Shown here piece by piece: positions 7,830 to 15,534 of a DNA stretch of 45,020 nt. The translations under genes were made by a program, and so were the position numbers. The notes beneath the pieces are model-generated. The model worked only from the letters and a program-made list of their open reading frames with translations. It was not told where the DNA came from and did not search any database. This DNA comes from Candidatus Merdiplasma excrementigallinarum (lineage in GTDB: Bacteria > Bacillota > Clostridia > Lachnospirales > Lachnospiraceae): contig DVOS01000001.1 in the NCBI GenBank assembly GCA_018713435.1, forward strand, positions 1 through 45,020, in the 5' to 3' direction. Position 1 is the stretch's first letter. Every line of letters starts with the position of its first letter.

Positions 7830-8090
7830 ATGGGTGTTGCTTCACTTGTGTTAGGTATTGTCTCAATCGTATTCGTAGTATTTACCGGAGGCGTGGCAAG
7901 CCCGGTAGCTGCGGTGCTGGGCATTGTGGGTATCGTGCTGGGAGGACTTGCCAGAAGAGATAATCCTACCGGTATCGCTACAGCCGGTCTGGTATGCTCC
8001 ATCATCGGCGCAGTGCTGGGTCTGATTGCGGTAATCACCTGCTACGGATGTATTGGATGCGCCGGCGGACTGGCTTCCATGGGCTATTAA
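7830..8090 (+). CDS. DUF4190-like small membrane protein
   Basis: An 86-residue, Gly/Ala/Val-rich protein made of two hydrophobic hairpin-forming segments (about 3-37 and 47-72) separated by a short polar loop with ARRDNPTG. The C-terminus holds a Cys pair (CYGCIGC) and a Gly-rich end. The ASLVLGIVSIV and GIATAGLVCSIIG repeats are characteristic of DUF4190 membrane peptides. CGGAGGAAA precedes the ATG by about 6 bases. It is monocistronic: its own perfect promoter lies at 7755-7783 and a terminator hairpin at 8125-8155. The strong promoter implies high expression. Molecular function of the family is unknown. Confidence 0.8.
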   Translation: MGVASLVLGIVSIVFVVFTGGVASPVAAVLGIVGIVLGGLARRDNPTGIATAGLVCSIIGAVLGLIAVITCYGCIGCAGGLASMGY

Positions 8091-8124
8091 TAGACGGAAA
8101 AGAAAGACGGAATATGAGAGTAAG

Positions 8125-8155
8125 AGAAAAGATGAGGAATTCCCTCATCTTTTCT
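8125..8155 (+). terminator. Hairpin terminator after the DUF4190-like gene
   Basis: AGAAAAGATGAG (8125-8136) pairs with CTCATCTTTTCT (8144-8155) around a 7-base loop, a 12-bp stem. The U-rich tract lies in the 3' arm rather than after it, so strength is uncertain. It is symmetrical enough to act on both strands. Confidence 0.55.
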
Positions 8156-8214
8156 TGTGTCACAGGAAATCCTTCCGGGATTCCCATGGCATATAAACAG
8201 TGGAAGGAGAAAAA

Positions 8215-9000
8215 ATGGGACTTGGTTTTTACATCGGGGACAGGCTGATTCCCTACTACGGATTTTTCATTGCCCTGGGAGTGGTGGCGGCAGGAGCGGT
8301 GGGCTGCCTGCAGGTAAAGCTGTTCCGGAAAGACTGCAATGATTTTTTTATTCTGGCCGGCATGGTAGGACTGGGGGGTATAATCGGCGCGAAGCTTCTG
8401 TATCTGGCGGTATCCTGGGAACAGATAGATGTTTCTTCGCTGACAAATCCGGAAACTCTTTCCGGCATTTTAAACGGCGGCTTTGTATTTTACGGGGGTG
8501 TGGCGGGAGGACTGCTGGCTGCCGCGGCCTGCAAAAAATGGCTCCGGGTGGATACCTGGGCTTACGCCGCGGTCTGCATTCCCTGCATCCCTATCGCCCA
8601 TGCCTTTGGACGGTTCGGCTGCAGCGCTGTGGGATGCTGCTACGGGATGCCCTATGAGGGGCCGGGTCATATTGTCTATACCCACTCTCTTTTTGCTCCC
8701 AATAACCAGCCCCTCTTTCCCGTGCAGGCAGTAGAGGCGGTGGGAGAGCTGGGGATCGCAGCTTTTCTTCTGTTCTATATAGACACCCGAAAAGGGCGGA
8801 AAAATGACAGCCTGTGGCTTTATTTTACCCTGTATGCGATTCTGCGTTTTGTCCTGGAATATGCTCGATATGATTTTCAGGAAAGAGGAGGATGGGGCCC
8901 CTTCTCCACTTCACAGTGGATCAGCCTGGGGATTCTGGCGGCTGCCGGAATCCGCCAGGCTGCGGGACGGTTGAGAAAAGGTCACAGATCCAGCTGGTAG
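8215..9000 (+). CDS. Prolipoprotein diacylglyceryl transferase (Lgt) family protein, divergent paralogue
   Basis: The 261-residue polytopic membrane protein has about seven hydrophobic segments. ATG 8215 follows AAGGAGA by 5 bases; the GTG at 8200 would place the ribosome binding site inside the gene. Lgt-type landmarks are an N-terminal YYGFFIALG, GGFVFYGGVAGG, and HAFGRFGCSAVGCCYG. In classical Lgt the last two correspond to HGG and GRxGNFxNGE. Here the His is replaced by Tyr, the conserved Asn is absent, and a GCCYG Cys pair appears. The catalytic-region Arg of GRFG is kept. The call to the Lgt family is firm; activity in transferring diacylglycerol to prelipoprotein cysteines is less certain, and a second, classical Lgt may exist elsewhere. 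Its 3' end overlaps the convergent gene at 8982 by 19 bases. Confidence 0.8.
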   Translation: MGLGFYIGDRLIPYYGFFIALGVVAAGAVGCLQVKLFRKDCNDFFILAGMVGLGGIIGAKLLYLAVSWEQIDVSSLTNPETLSGILNGGFVFYGGVAGGLLAAAACKKWLRVDTWAYAAVCIPCIPIAHAFGRFGCSAVGCCYGMPYEGPGHIVYTHSLFAPNNQPLFPVQAVEAVGELGIAAFLLFYIDTRKGRKNDSLWLYFTLYAILRFVLEYARYDFQERGGWGPFSTSQWISLGILAAAGIRQAAGRLRKGHRSSW

Positions 9001-9956
9001 GTTCCCATCTGTTCTTCGATTTTGCTTAAGAAAGCGCTGTTGACTTTTTCGTATTCGTTGAATACCTGATTCACGGTGCTCTCCGAGAAGCTGTTGACGT
9101 CAATGGTGCCGCTGTACCAGTCCATGCCGCCAAAGTAGCTGGACAGCTCCGCAGAGAGGAATTTCCGGTGATGCCGGGCGTAGATCTCATTCTTTGCGTA
9201 GCAGATTCCCTTCAGGCTCAGATGGGAGATGTCCGCCTCTGTCAGATACTTGCTGTTTGAAGCCTCCAGAATATAGCCGGTCTGGCTGGCAACCGGCTGC
9301 CCGTCGGCAAACAGACTGCCGTCCAGCGTGTATCTGGCGGCCTGTGTCTGAGGCAGGGTTTGCGGCTGTGTCTGGGGCTGCGTCTGAGGCTGGGTTTGGG
9401 GCTGCGTCTGAGACTGTGTCTGAGGCTGAACCTGAGGCTGCGTCTCGCTGAGGCCCGATACGGCTCCGGAGGCAGTCTCTTCCTCTGTGAGCACGGTAAT
9501 ACTTCCGGAGCCCGCCGTCATACTCTCATTCTGAATAGCCTGGCTGCTCTGGCTGTCGGGAGATTTTCGCATAAACAGCCAGATGGTGATGGCAAGCGCT
9601 GCCAGAATCAGCACAATGGATGAAATAATGATGATAATGACAGCGGCGGAGCTTCCCTTTTTTTCAGGCTGGCGGGGAAGCGGGCTGCCGCAGGTATTGC
9701 AGAATGCGGTGCCGGGTTCGTTTTCTGTGCCGCAGACAGGGCATACAGAGGGGGCAGAGCCTCCGGGTCCGGAATGAGACTTCCCGGACTCTTTTTTTTG
9801 TCTGGGAGGTCTGGGTTCTTTGGCAGGCCTGGGCTGCCGCTGTTTTTTTTCTTTCGCTTTTGTTTCTTTTCCGCTCTGAGGGCTCAGCTTCTGTCCGCAG
9901 TTTTCGCAGAAAGCGGCGCCCCTTTCATTTTCATATCCGCAGAATTGGCATTTCAT
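8982..9956 (-). CDS. Double zinc-ribbon / TM / YARHG-domain protein
   Basis: I chose ATG 9956 (MKCQFCGYEN), the normal opening for zinc-ribbon proteins, over an upstream GTG at 9971. The 324 residues contain two zinc ribbons (CQFC/CENC at 3-21 and CPVC/CNTC at about 72-90) separated by a Lys/Pro/Arg-rich linker. A transmembrane helix follows (about 105-130, IIIIISSIVLILAALAITIWLF), then a Ser/Thr/Gln stalk with tandem QPQT repeats, and a C-terminal YARHG domain (about 240-320) with KNEIYARHHRKF and YFGGMDWYSG. YARHG domains are extracellular and linked to peptidoglycan-associated proteins. It is the last gene of the minus-strand operon starting at 12744. Its stop TGA lies 19 bases inside the convergent Lgt-like gene. 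Confidence 0.8.
   Translation of the reverse strand: MKCQFCGYENERGAAFCENCGQKLSPQSGKETKAKEKKQRQPRPAKEPRPPRQKKESGKSHSGPGGSAPSVCPVCGTENEPGTAFCNTCGSPLPRQPEKKGSSAAVIIIIISSIVLILAALAITIWLFMRKSPDSQSSQAIQNESMTAGSGSITVLTEEETASGAVSGLSETQPQVQPQTQSQTQPQTQPQTQPQTQPQTLPQTQAARYTLDGSLFADGQPVASQTGYILEASNSKYLTEADISHLSLKGICYAKNEIYARHHRKFLSAELSSYFGGMDWYSGTIDVNSFSESTVNQVFNEYEKVNSAFLSKIEEQMGTYQLDL
9342..9446 (-). repeat. Tandem QPQT-coding repeat
   Basis: A run of 12-base units encoding Gln-Pro-Gln-Thr and close variants (QPQV, QSQT, LPQT) forms the extracellular stalk of the YARHG protein. Units differ at synonymous and occasional coding positions. Such stalks often vary in length between strains. Confidence 0.8.
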
Positions 9957-9986
9957 AATCTGCCGCCTCACTTTCCAAATTTATGA

Positions 9987-10664
9987 TTACAGTTTTTTCC
10001 CGCAGCCGGAGCAGAACTTGGCTCCCGGTTTCAGAGGTCGCCCGCAGTCCGGACAGCAGTCCGGCATCTGGAGCGGGGGAGAAACAGGATCTTCAGCAGG
10101 TCCTTCCGGCATGGGAGGAACGGGGCGGGGCCAGGGTTCCTGCTCCGGAAAGGAAGGCTCCTGACCGGCAGGGGAGGGAGCCGAAGACTCCTGCTGCCTG
10201 GCGCCGGCAGCCTCGGCAGCCAGAACCGGAGCACCGCAGGAGGTACAGAACATAAGTCCTTCCCGCAGAATACTTCCGCAGACGCCGCAGCGCTTTGCGT
10301 TATCCTCCTGGATGGGGGCTTCATCGACTCTCTTTCCGCAGCTTCCGCAGTAAGCGGTTCCCGCCGGTATCTGGGCTCCGCAGTGGGGACACTGGCGGAG
10401 ACCCTTGAGCACCCGGATTTTTTCCCGTAGATCCGCGATTTTCTGATAGCATTCACCGGCTTCCTTTACATAGTCTGCCAGAGCCGGCTCACAGTCCTCC
10501 GGACCGTGGAGGGAAAGATACAGTTTTCCCAATTCCTGGCAGATCGTTTTAATTTTCTTTTCCTGTTCGCTGACCAGGCTGTTCAGCCGGGCGGATTCAG
10601 CCGCGTCCTTTGTCCGCTGGCCCACATTTCCCAGTCTTTTCCCCATTTCATCAAAAATATCCAT
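9987..10664 (-). CDS. Coiled-coil plus triple zinc-ribbon protein
   Basis: I chose ATG 10664 (MDIFDEMGKRLGNVGQ), which has AAGGAG about 8 bases upstream; the longer frame to 10700 would start inside the GH3 gene. The 225 residues begin with an amphipathic helical/coiled-coil region (about 1-85). Three zinc ribbons follow: CPHC/CGSC (about 91-110), CGVC/CTSC (about 125-142) and CPDC/CSGC near the C-terminus. A Pro/Glu/Ser-rich linker lies between the second and third. There is no membrane segment, so the protein is probably cytosolic. Zinc ribbons of this kind usually mediate protein contacts. The gene starts 14 bases after the GH3 stop and belongs to the same operon. Function unknown. Confidence 0.75.
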   Translation of the reverse strand: MDIFDEMGKRLGNVGQRTKDAAESARLNSLVSEQEKKIKTICQELGKLYLSLHGPEDCEPALADYVKEAGECYQKIADLREKIRVLKGLRQCPHCGAQIPAGTAYCGSCGKRVDEAPIQEDNAKRCGVCGSILREGLMFCTSCGAPVLAAEAAGARQQESSAPSPAGQEPSFPEQEPWPRPVPPMPEGPAEDPVSPPLQMPDCCPDCGRPLKPGAKFCSGCGKKL

Positions 10665-10677
10665 AGTACAATCTCCT

Positions 10678-12012
10678 TTATCTGTCTGAATTTCCGTCAT
10701 CTGAAAGGGACAGCTTCACTTTCAGGATACGGCGGAGGGATTCATCGATTCGCTGTTCCGTGAGACGTCCCTGCCTTACGGCTTCCAGCACCCCCTCGTA
10801 GGCGCTGTGGAAATCAGAAGGCATCAGGATCAGATCCACGCCTGCCTCCAGCGCCATGACGGCTGCCTGGGAGGCGGAATAATTCTGCGCGATGGCTCCC
10901 ATATTCATGGCGTCGGTGATGACGATGCCCTCATGCCCCAGATCCTCCCGCAGGATACGGGATATGACAAGAGGCGACAGGGAAGCCGGGGTATCATCTC
11001 CTGTGACGGCGGGAAGGGAAATATGGCCCACCATGATAAAATCCACATCCTGCAAAATTCCCTCCCGGAAAGGAATCAGATCACAGTTTTTAAGTTCTTC
11101 CAGGGTTTTATTGTTGCTGGCATAGCCGGCATGGGTATCCCCGGAGGTGGAACCGTGGCCGGGAAAGTGCTTCAGGGTTCCGTATACGCCCTGGGATTCC
11201 AGTCCTTCCAGAAACGCCAGAGACATCCGGGCCACCAGCCGGGGATCGCTGCCAAAAGAGCGCCGGCGCACCACCTGGTTATCCGGATTGTCAAGCACAT
11301 CCGCTACAGGGGCAAAATCCAGATTAAATCCCAGATCCCGCAGATAGGCGCCCATAACGCGGCCGGTTTCCCGGGCCTCCTCCGGGTCGCCCCGGCTGCC
11401 CAGATCCGCCATATCCCCAATGTAGGGCACGTCAAAATTTTTTCCGCTGATCCGGGTTACGGTGCCTCCTTCTTCATCCACGCTGATAAACATGGGAAGG
11501 CCGGTCCGCTCCATGCTCCATGCCTGGACCTGGCGGATCATGTCTTTTACCTGTCCCTCCTCCTGAAGGTTGGGTTCCATGTAAATGAACCCGGCTACCG
11601 GATAGCGGAAGATGGCGTTTTGGGTGGCCTCCCCCGCAGCGGTGACCGCATCGGCTCCGGTGATCGCCTCAGGCTGCACAATAAAGAGCTGGGCCGCTTT
11701 TTCTTCCAGACTCATGCCTGACAGGATTTCCTCCACACGCCGGTCCGTATCGGAAAGGGAGTCTCTTTCTGTTTCCGTTTCAGGCGCCTGGGAGACGGTT
11801 TCCGTTAGGGACTCTGTCTCGGTCAGCAAAGGTTCTGTTTCCTCACCGGTTTCAGGCAGGGAAGCTTTTTCGGAAAACGCCTCGGTGGTGGCGGACCGGG
11901 AGAGGGTTCCTGCTGCCTGTTTTCGCTGACTGTGCAGAACCAGGCAGATATAAAGTATAATGATAAGCAGAACTTCCGCTCCGCAGATGATCCACAGCAG
12001 TTTATGTTTCAT
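10678..12012 (-). CDS. Membrane-anchored glycoside hydrolase family 3 (beta-N-acetylhexosaminidase, NagZ-like)
   Basis: The 444-residue protein starts with an uncleaved anchor helix (about 5-27), then a Ser/Thr/Glu-rich stalk (about 35-90), and a GH3 N-terminal barrel (about 92-435). Diagnostic motifs are VDEEGGTVTRI (178-188), KHFPGHG (281-287), the GDTH general acid/base dyad (His294), and ITDAMNM with the catalytic nucleophile Asp367. The KHFPGHG-x5-DTH signature is specific for the beta-N-acetylglucosaminidase subgroup (NagZ/YbbD type), which removes GlcNAc from muropeptides or other glycans. The membrane anchor places activity outside the cell in a Gram-positive. There is no second GH3 C-terminal domain. 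It lies four bases after the upstream gene in an operon of zinc-ribbon membrane proteins. The natural substrate is inferred. Confidence 0.9.
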   Translation of the reverse strand: MKHKLLWIICGAEVLLIIILYICLVLHSQRKQAAGTLSRSATTEAFSEKASLPETGEETEPLLTETESLTETVSQAPETETERDSLSDTDRRVEEILSGMSLEEKAAQLFIVQPEAITGADAVTAAGEATQNAIFRYPVAGFIYMEPNLQEEGQVKDMIRQVQAWSMERTGLPMFISVDEEGGTVTRISGKNFDVPYIGDMADLGSRGDPEEARETGRVMGAYLRDLGFNLDFAPVADVLDNPDNQVVRRRSFGSDPRLVARMSLAFLEGLESQGVYGTLKHFPGHGSTSGDTHAGYASNNKTLEELKNCDLIPFREGILQDVDFIMVGHISLPAVTGDDTPASLSPLVISRILREDLGHEGIVITDAMNMGAIAQNYSASQAAVMALEAGVDLILMPSDFHSAYEGVLEAVRQGRLTEQRIDESLRRILKVKLSLSDDGNSDR

Positions 12013-12015
12013 AGC

Positions 12016-12744
12016 CTAACTGTTTATGGTAGCCAGGATGGCGCCCAGAATGGCCCCGGTGAGAGCCAGCAGATACAGGATAAAGCCAAATCCCACAGAA
12101 GCAATCCCCAGGGAGGCCATGCAGAATATAGCTACCAGAGCACACAGCAGCAGACTGGTAAGTCCTATGATGCCCACACCGATGAAAGAAAGCTTGGGAA
12201 GCCCTACCAGCAGGAAGAGCACAAGAGCCGCCGCGGCGATCAGCTGTACCACCAGCATGCCGATCCCCATCCCAATGCCGATGCCGCCCTGCATCATCAG
12301 CATCCGCGCCAGATTAAAGTAGCTGAAGGTTCTTGGCATACCGCTTATATACATGCTGCTGCCCAGAAGTTCCCGGTAGAGCTGTTCCAGATTTCCTGTG
12401 GAAATCAGAGGAAGAAACAGAGACAGCAGCATGAGGGCGGCGGAGCCTACGCCGGTCCAGATGCCGATCAGCGCCTGGCCGGGGTTGGAGGTATGGCCTG
12501 CCCTTTTTTTCTGTCCGACTGCGCCGGCACCGCCTCCGTAGCCGTCTAACCCGTCTCCGGCACCCAATCCGGGATCCAGAGGATCTGAAAGATCAAACCC
12601 CGGAACAGAGCCATCCGGGAAGCCGGAAGAACCGGGGGTTTTCTTTCTGGCTGCTCCGCCCTTGGCGGCAGGAACCGGTTTTCCGCATTTGCCGCAGAAA
12701 CTGTCGCCGGGAAGTATTTCATTTCCACACCTGTTGCAATACAT
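12016..12744 (-). CDS. Zinc-ribbon multi-span membrane protein
   Basis: The 242-residue protein opens with a zinc ribbon (CNRC and CGKC, residues 3-20), followed by a Gly/Asp/Pro-rich low-complexity linker (about 35-85) and five hydrophobic segments: about 95-117, 148-168, 168-190, 193-213 and 217-238. A glycine zipper-like stretch with GGIGIGMGIGM is notable. AAAGGAGAAAA precedes ATG 12744. It is the first gene of the minus-strand operon with the GH3, coiled-coil and YARHG genes. No enzymatic motif is seen, and function is unknown. Confidence 0.75.
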   Translation of the reverse strand: MYCNRCGNEILPGDSFCGKCGKPVPAAKGGAARKKTPGSSGFPDGSVPGFDLSDPLDPGLGAGDGLDGYGGGAGAVGQKKRAGHTSNPGQALIGIWTGVGSAALMLLSLFLPLISTGNLEQLYRELLGSSMYISGMPRTFSYFNLARMLMMQGGIGIGMGIGMLVVQLIAAAALVLFLLVGLPKLSFIGVGIIGLTSLLLCALVAIFCMASLGIASVGFGFILYLLALTGAILGAILATINS

Positions 12745-12804
12745 AATTTTCTCCTTTCCTTGGCGGGACTGCCGGAGGCTGTTCCGTCAACCTGCGTTAC
12801 AGAA

Positions 12805-12833
12805 ATTTTATCATTTTTTTTGCGCTGCGTAAA
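12805..12833 (-). promoter_or_regulatory. Promoter of the zinc-ribbon/GH3 operon
   Basis: On the minus strand TTTACG (12833-12828) is followed after 17 bases by TAAAAT (12810-12805) with an upstream TG (extended -10). Transcription would begin near 12798, leaving a leader of about 54 bases before ATG 12744. Confidence 0.6.
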
Positions 12834-12888
12834 GAACCGCAGAAGGGAGAAAAAGCGAAAAAAGTCGCAGAAAATCGAGTTTAAAAAA

Positions 12889-12917
12889 TTGACAAACCGG
12901 GTGTTTTGCGGTATATT
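12889..12917 (+). promoter_or_regulatory. Promoter of the cell-wall-repeat/SGNH gene
   Basis: TTGACA (12889-12894), a 17-base spacer and TATATT (12912-12917). Transcription would start near 12924, about 50 bases before the GTG at 12973. It is divergent to the promoter at 12805-12833. Confidence 0.8.
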
Positions 12918-12972
12918 TAAGAAAAATTACAAAAAAATTACAAACCAATTACACGAATGTAAAGGAGACACA

Positions 12973-14220
12973 GTGAAGATTTTGCGGAAACTCATGCGGC
13001 CGGCCCTGTTTATGATAGCGGCGGCGGCTCTGGTACTACTGCCGGCACGGCAGTCTCAGGCAGCTGTAAACATGATTGCCCAGGCGAAGGAAAACAAGGT
13101 GTCCACCGGGAAATTTGTGAAAAACTCGAAAGGGATCCGCTATCGCTACAAGAATGGAAAGTACGCGAAAAACAAGTGGCATTCCATCGGCGGGAAGATT
13201 TATTATTTCAACTCCAAGGGCTACGCCGAAACCGGCTGGTTTGAGTATAAGAAAAACACCTACTACGCCAACAGTTCCGGGGTGGTAAGCGCCGGCAAAT
13301 GGGTGACGAAAAACAAGAAGAAGTATTATATGAAAAGCAACGGGATCCGTGCTGAGAAGGAGTGGGTAAAGAAAGACGGAAAATACTACTACTTTGACGG
13401 CAAGGGCGTGATGGCTTCCAAATGCCAGGTGACAAGCGGCGGGAAGCATTATTACGTGGGGCCTGACGGAGCCCGGAAGTCCAACTGCTGGGTGGTGCAG
13501 AAGGGCAAACGGTATTACTTCGGGAAAAACGGCGTCCGCTATGAAAATAAATGGGTGCGGGCAAACGGAAAGTATTATTACCTGGGGAAAAACGGGGTGA
13601 TGGCTGTCAGCAAATGGGTAGGAAACTACTATGTGGGCAGCGACGGTGCCAGAAAGACCAACTGCGTGGTGGACGGCTACAGGCTGGATTCCACGGGAAA
13701 ACGGACCAAGATCACCAAGTTCTCCGGCAAGTATCTGATTGTGGGAGACTCCAGAGTGGTGGGGATGGACAGCGCCGTATCCGATTCCAAGACAAAATTC
13801 ATCGGCAAGGTATTTATGGGATACAGCTGGCTGAAATCGACGGCGGGACCCCAGGTGGAGAGCTACTTGGCGGGGAACCCCAAACTGACGGTGGTGTTCG
13901 CCTTCGGCGTCAATGACCTGGGAAATGTAAACAGCTATATCAGCTATTATAAATCCCTGCAGAAGAAATATCCCAAGGCCAAATTTTATTATCTGTCCGT
14001 AAATCCGGTTAATGAGGGTACGGCAGCGGCCTATGGCTACCAGGTGAAAAATTCCCAGATTAAAACATTCAACAAGAAGCTGAAGAGCGCCTTTGGAGGC
14101 AAATATCTCAACAGCTATTCCTACCTGACCAAGAACGGTTTCTCCACAGCGGACGGCGTGCATTACACGGCGGCCACCTATCAGAAACTGTACAAATTCA
14201 TTAAGAGCAAGATTCAGTAA
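12973..14220 (+). CDS. Secreted cell-wall-binding-repeat protein with SGNH/GDSL hydrolase domain
   Basis: I chose GTG 12973 because AAAGGAGA lies just upstream, the promoter is at 12889-12917, and the frame then starts with a textbook signal peptide (MKILRKLMRP, hydrophobic core, cleavage near ARQSQA-A). The 415 residues then carry about nine aromatic/Gly repeats of roughly 20 residues (units such as GWFEYKKNTYYAN and EWVKKDGKYYYFD), typical of CW_binding_1 choline/cell-wall-binding modules. The C-terminal ~165 residues are an SGNH hydrolase with IVGDSRVVG (nucleophile Ser), AFGVNDLG and DGVHYT (Asp/His). The likely role is a wall-attached esterase or deacetylase acting on surface glycans. 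The substrate is not readable. Confidence 0.85.
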   Translation: MKILRKLMRPALFMIAAAALVLLPARQSQAAVNMIAQAKENKVSTGKFVKNSKGIRYRYKNGKYAKNKWHSIGGKIYYFNSKGYAETGWFEYKKNTYYANSSGVVSAGKWVTKNKKKYYMKSNGIRAEKEWVKKDGKYYYFDGKGVMASKCQVTSGGKHYYVGPDGARKSNCWVVQKGKRYYFGKNGVRYENKWVRANGKYYYLGKNGVMAVSKWVGNYYVGSDGARKTNCVVDGYRLDSTGKRTKITKFSGKYLIVGDSRVVGMDSAVSDSKTKFIGKVFMGYSWLKSTAGPQVESYLAGNPKLTVVFAFGVNDLGNVNSYISYYKSLQKKYPKAKFYYLSVNPVNEGTAAAYGYQVKNSQIKTFNKKLKSAFGGKYLNSYSYLTKNGFSTADGVHYTAATYQKLYKFIKSKIQ

Positions 14221-14224
14221 ATGT

Positions 14225-14308
14225 AAGGGAATGTTACATATAAAAAGATTCCATTGCATCCGGTACATCCGGTGCATAGGTACTCTTTTTTGCAACATTC
14301 CCTTTTTT
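14225..14308 (+). terminator. Long-stem terminator after the SGNH gene
   Basis: AAGGGAATGTT (14225-14235) pairs perfectly with AACATTCCCTT (14294-14304), with U residues continuing to 14308. The 58-base apical region contains a smaller GC-rich hairpin around two CCGG copies. It separates the convergent SGNH and CYTH genes and may serve both strands. Confidence 0.65.
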
Positions 14309-14320
14309 CATCAGGCTCAT

Positions 14321-14794
14321 TCAGCCCTTTAAATCGTCCCGGGTATGCCGGCTCAGCCAGGAGTTGTGGTAGCGGCCGTCGAAGGTCACCTCTTCTCCGA
14401 ACCATTCCGGCGGGCAGAAGGCCCGGGCCGTTTTCTCATCGGGAAACTCCACCTCGGCTATGACCAGTCCTTCCCAGGAGCCGGAAAACAGATCCAATTC
14501 AATGGACAGGCCCTCCCAGGGAGCTTCCAGGGGGATCACATACCGGCGCTTGGCGATGACGGTGCCGTCGGCCTTTGGAAGCAGATGTTCGTAGGCCTCC
14601 CGGGTCAGAGGGAGATTGTACTCCTCCCGGGACATGAGCCCGGCGCCTTTGTAGGTCATGTAATAGTCATCGTCCTGCCGGCGGACGCGGATCACCGGCT
14701 CCACGCAGAGATAGGCCTGTTCAATCAGGCGGGAGGGGAAGTCCTCCAGCCGGTCAGGCAGGTTTTTGACGAAAAATTTTCTCTCGATTTCCAT
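14321..14794 (-). CDS. CYTH domain protein (triphosphate-metabolising fold)
   Basis: I chose ATG 14794, giving MEIERKFFVKNLP, the classical CYTH opening (ExExK-type motif MEIERKF) that contributes the metal/phosphate site. The frame extends upstream to 14845, but those residues are not family-like, and AAGGAG lies about 11 bases before 14794. The 157 residues form an alternating Arg/Glu-rich beta tunnel: IRVRRQDDDYYMTYKG, AKRRYVIPL, IELDLF and VIAEVEFPDEK. Family members hydrolyse inorganic triphosphate or thiamine triphosphate, or are adenylate cyclases. Single-domain bacterial forms are mostly tripolyphosphatases. The specific substrate is inferred. The gene is alone on the minus strand, convergent to the SGNH gene. 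Confidence 0.88.
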   Translation of the reverse strand: MEIERKFFVKNLPDRLEDFPSRLIEQAYLCVEPVIRVRRQDDDYYMTYKGAGLMSREEYNLPLTREAYEHLLPKADGTVIAKRRYVIPLEAPWEGLSIELDLFSGSWEGLVIAEVEFPDEKTARAFCPPEWFGEEVTFDGRYHNSWLSRHTRDDLKG

Positions 14795-14874
14795 AATGAA
14801 ACCATCTCCTTTCCCTGTCAGGAATACGCAGGACAAACATACCACAGTTTCGGGAAAAAGAACAGGGATTTGAC

Positions 14875-14913
14875 GGATTTTCTATGGAAAATCCCGCGGA
14901 TATCTGGTAAAAT
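14875..14913 (+). promoter_or_regulatory. Extended -10 promoter with adjacent inverted repeat before the DJ-1 gene
   Basis: TGG-TAAAAT (TG at 14905-14906, hexamer 14908-14913) is an extended -10 element. No good -35 stands 17 bases upstream. The -35 zone is instead occupied by an 8-bp inverted repeat GGATTTTC (14875-14882) / GAAAATCC (14887-14894), which may be an operator. Confidence 0.4.
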
Positions 14914-14963
14914 AGCCCTGGAAAAACAGAAAAATTCTGATTAGGAAAACAGGAGGCAGGACG

Positions 14964-15524
14964 ATGGAAAAGGTATATGTGTTTCTGGCAGACGGCTTTG
15001 AGGAAATCGAGGGACTGACCGTGGTGGATATTCTGCGCCGCGGAGAGGTGGAGACTGTGACAGTGTCCGTAACAGGGAACCGGCTGGTGCAGGGAAGCCA
15101 TGGCATCCCGGTGACGGCGGACTGCCTGTTTGAAGATCAGGATCTTGGGGACGGCACGGTGTATGTGCTGCCCGGCGGAATGCCCGGTACCCTGCATCTG
15201 GGAGAACACCGGGAACTGGCAGGGCTTTTGGCGGAGGCGAAGGCAAAAGGCGCCTGGCTGGCAGCCATTTGCGCCGCGCCCAGCGTGCTGGGAGGACTGG
15301 GACTGCTGGAGGGCGAGACGGCGGCGTGCTACCCCGGCTTTGAGGAGAAGCTTGCCGGCGCCCGGGTCACCTTTCATCCGGTGGAGGTATCCGGCCATGT
15401 GATTACCAGCAGAGGCATGGGAACGGCCATCCCCTTTGCCCTGAAAATTCTGGAGCAGCTGAAAGGGAAAGAGACAGCCGACAGCATCGGCAGAGGGATC
15501 ATCTGGGAAACGCCCGGAAAATAA
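14964..15524 (+). CDS. DJ-1/PfpI family protein
   Basis: The 186-residue protein follows AGGAGG. DJ-1 landmarks are FLADGFEEIEGLTVVDILRR near the N-terminus, with the conserved Glu that activates the nucleophile; YVLPGGMPGT; and the nucleophile elbow AAICAAPSVLGGLGLL (Cys near residue 102). The TSRGMGTAIPFALKILE ending is also typical. This resembles YajL/ThiJ/DJ-1 subfamily proteins (about 185 residues), associated with protection against oxidative or carbonyl damage and sometimes described as deglycases, a disputed activity. It is upstream of the tig-clp block but separated from it by a palindrome and a new promoter. Confidence 0.9.
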   Translation: MEKVYVFLADGFEEIEGLTVVDILRRGEVETVTVSVTGNRLVQGSHGIPVTADCLFEDQDLGDGTVYVLPGGMPGTLHLGEHRELAGLLAEAKAKGAWLAAICAAPSVLGGLGLLEGETAACYPGFEEKLAGARVTFHPVEVSGHVITSRGMGTAIPFALKILEQLKGKETADSIGRGIIWETPGK

Positions 15525-15534
15525 AATTTCTACT

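Noticed and set aside
10807-11721. A 304-codon plus-strand open frame
   Set aside because: It is antisense to the GH3 gene, whose catalytic motifs are unmistakable.
12760-12972. N-terminal extension of the SGNH protein from an ATG at 12760
   Set aside because: It would place the promoter and ribosome binding site inside the gene and hide a clean signal peptide. The GTG at 12973 explains everything better.
14870-14913. TTGACG as -35 for the DJ-1 gene
   Set aside because: It is 32 bases from the -10, far too long. Only the extended -10 is kept, at low confidence.
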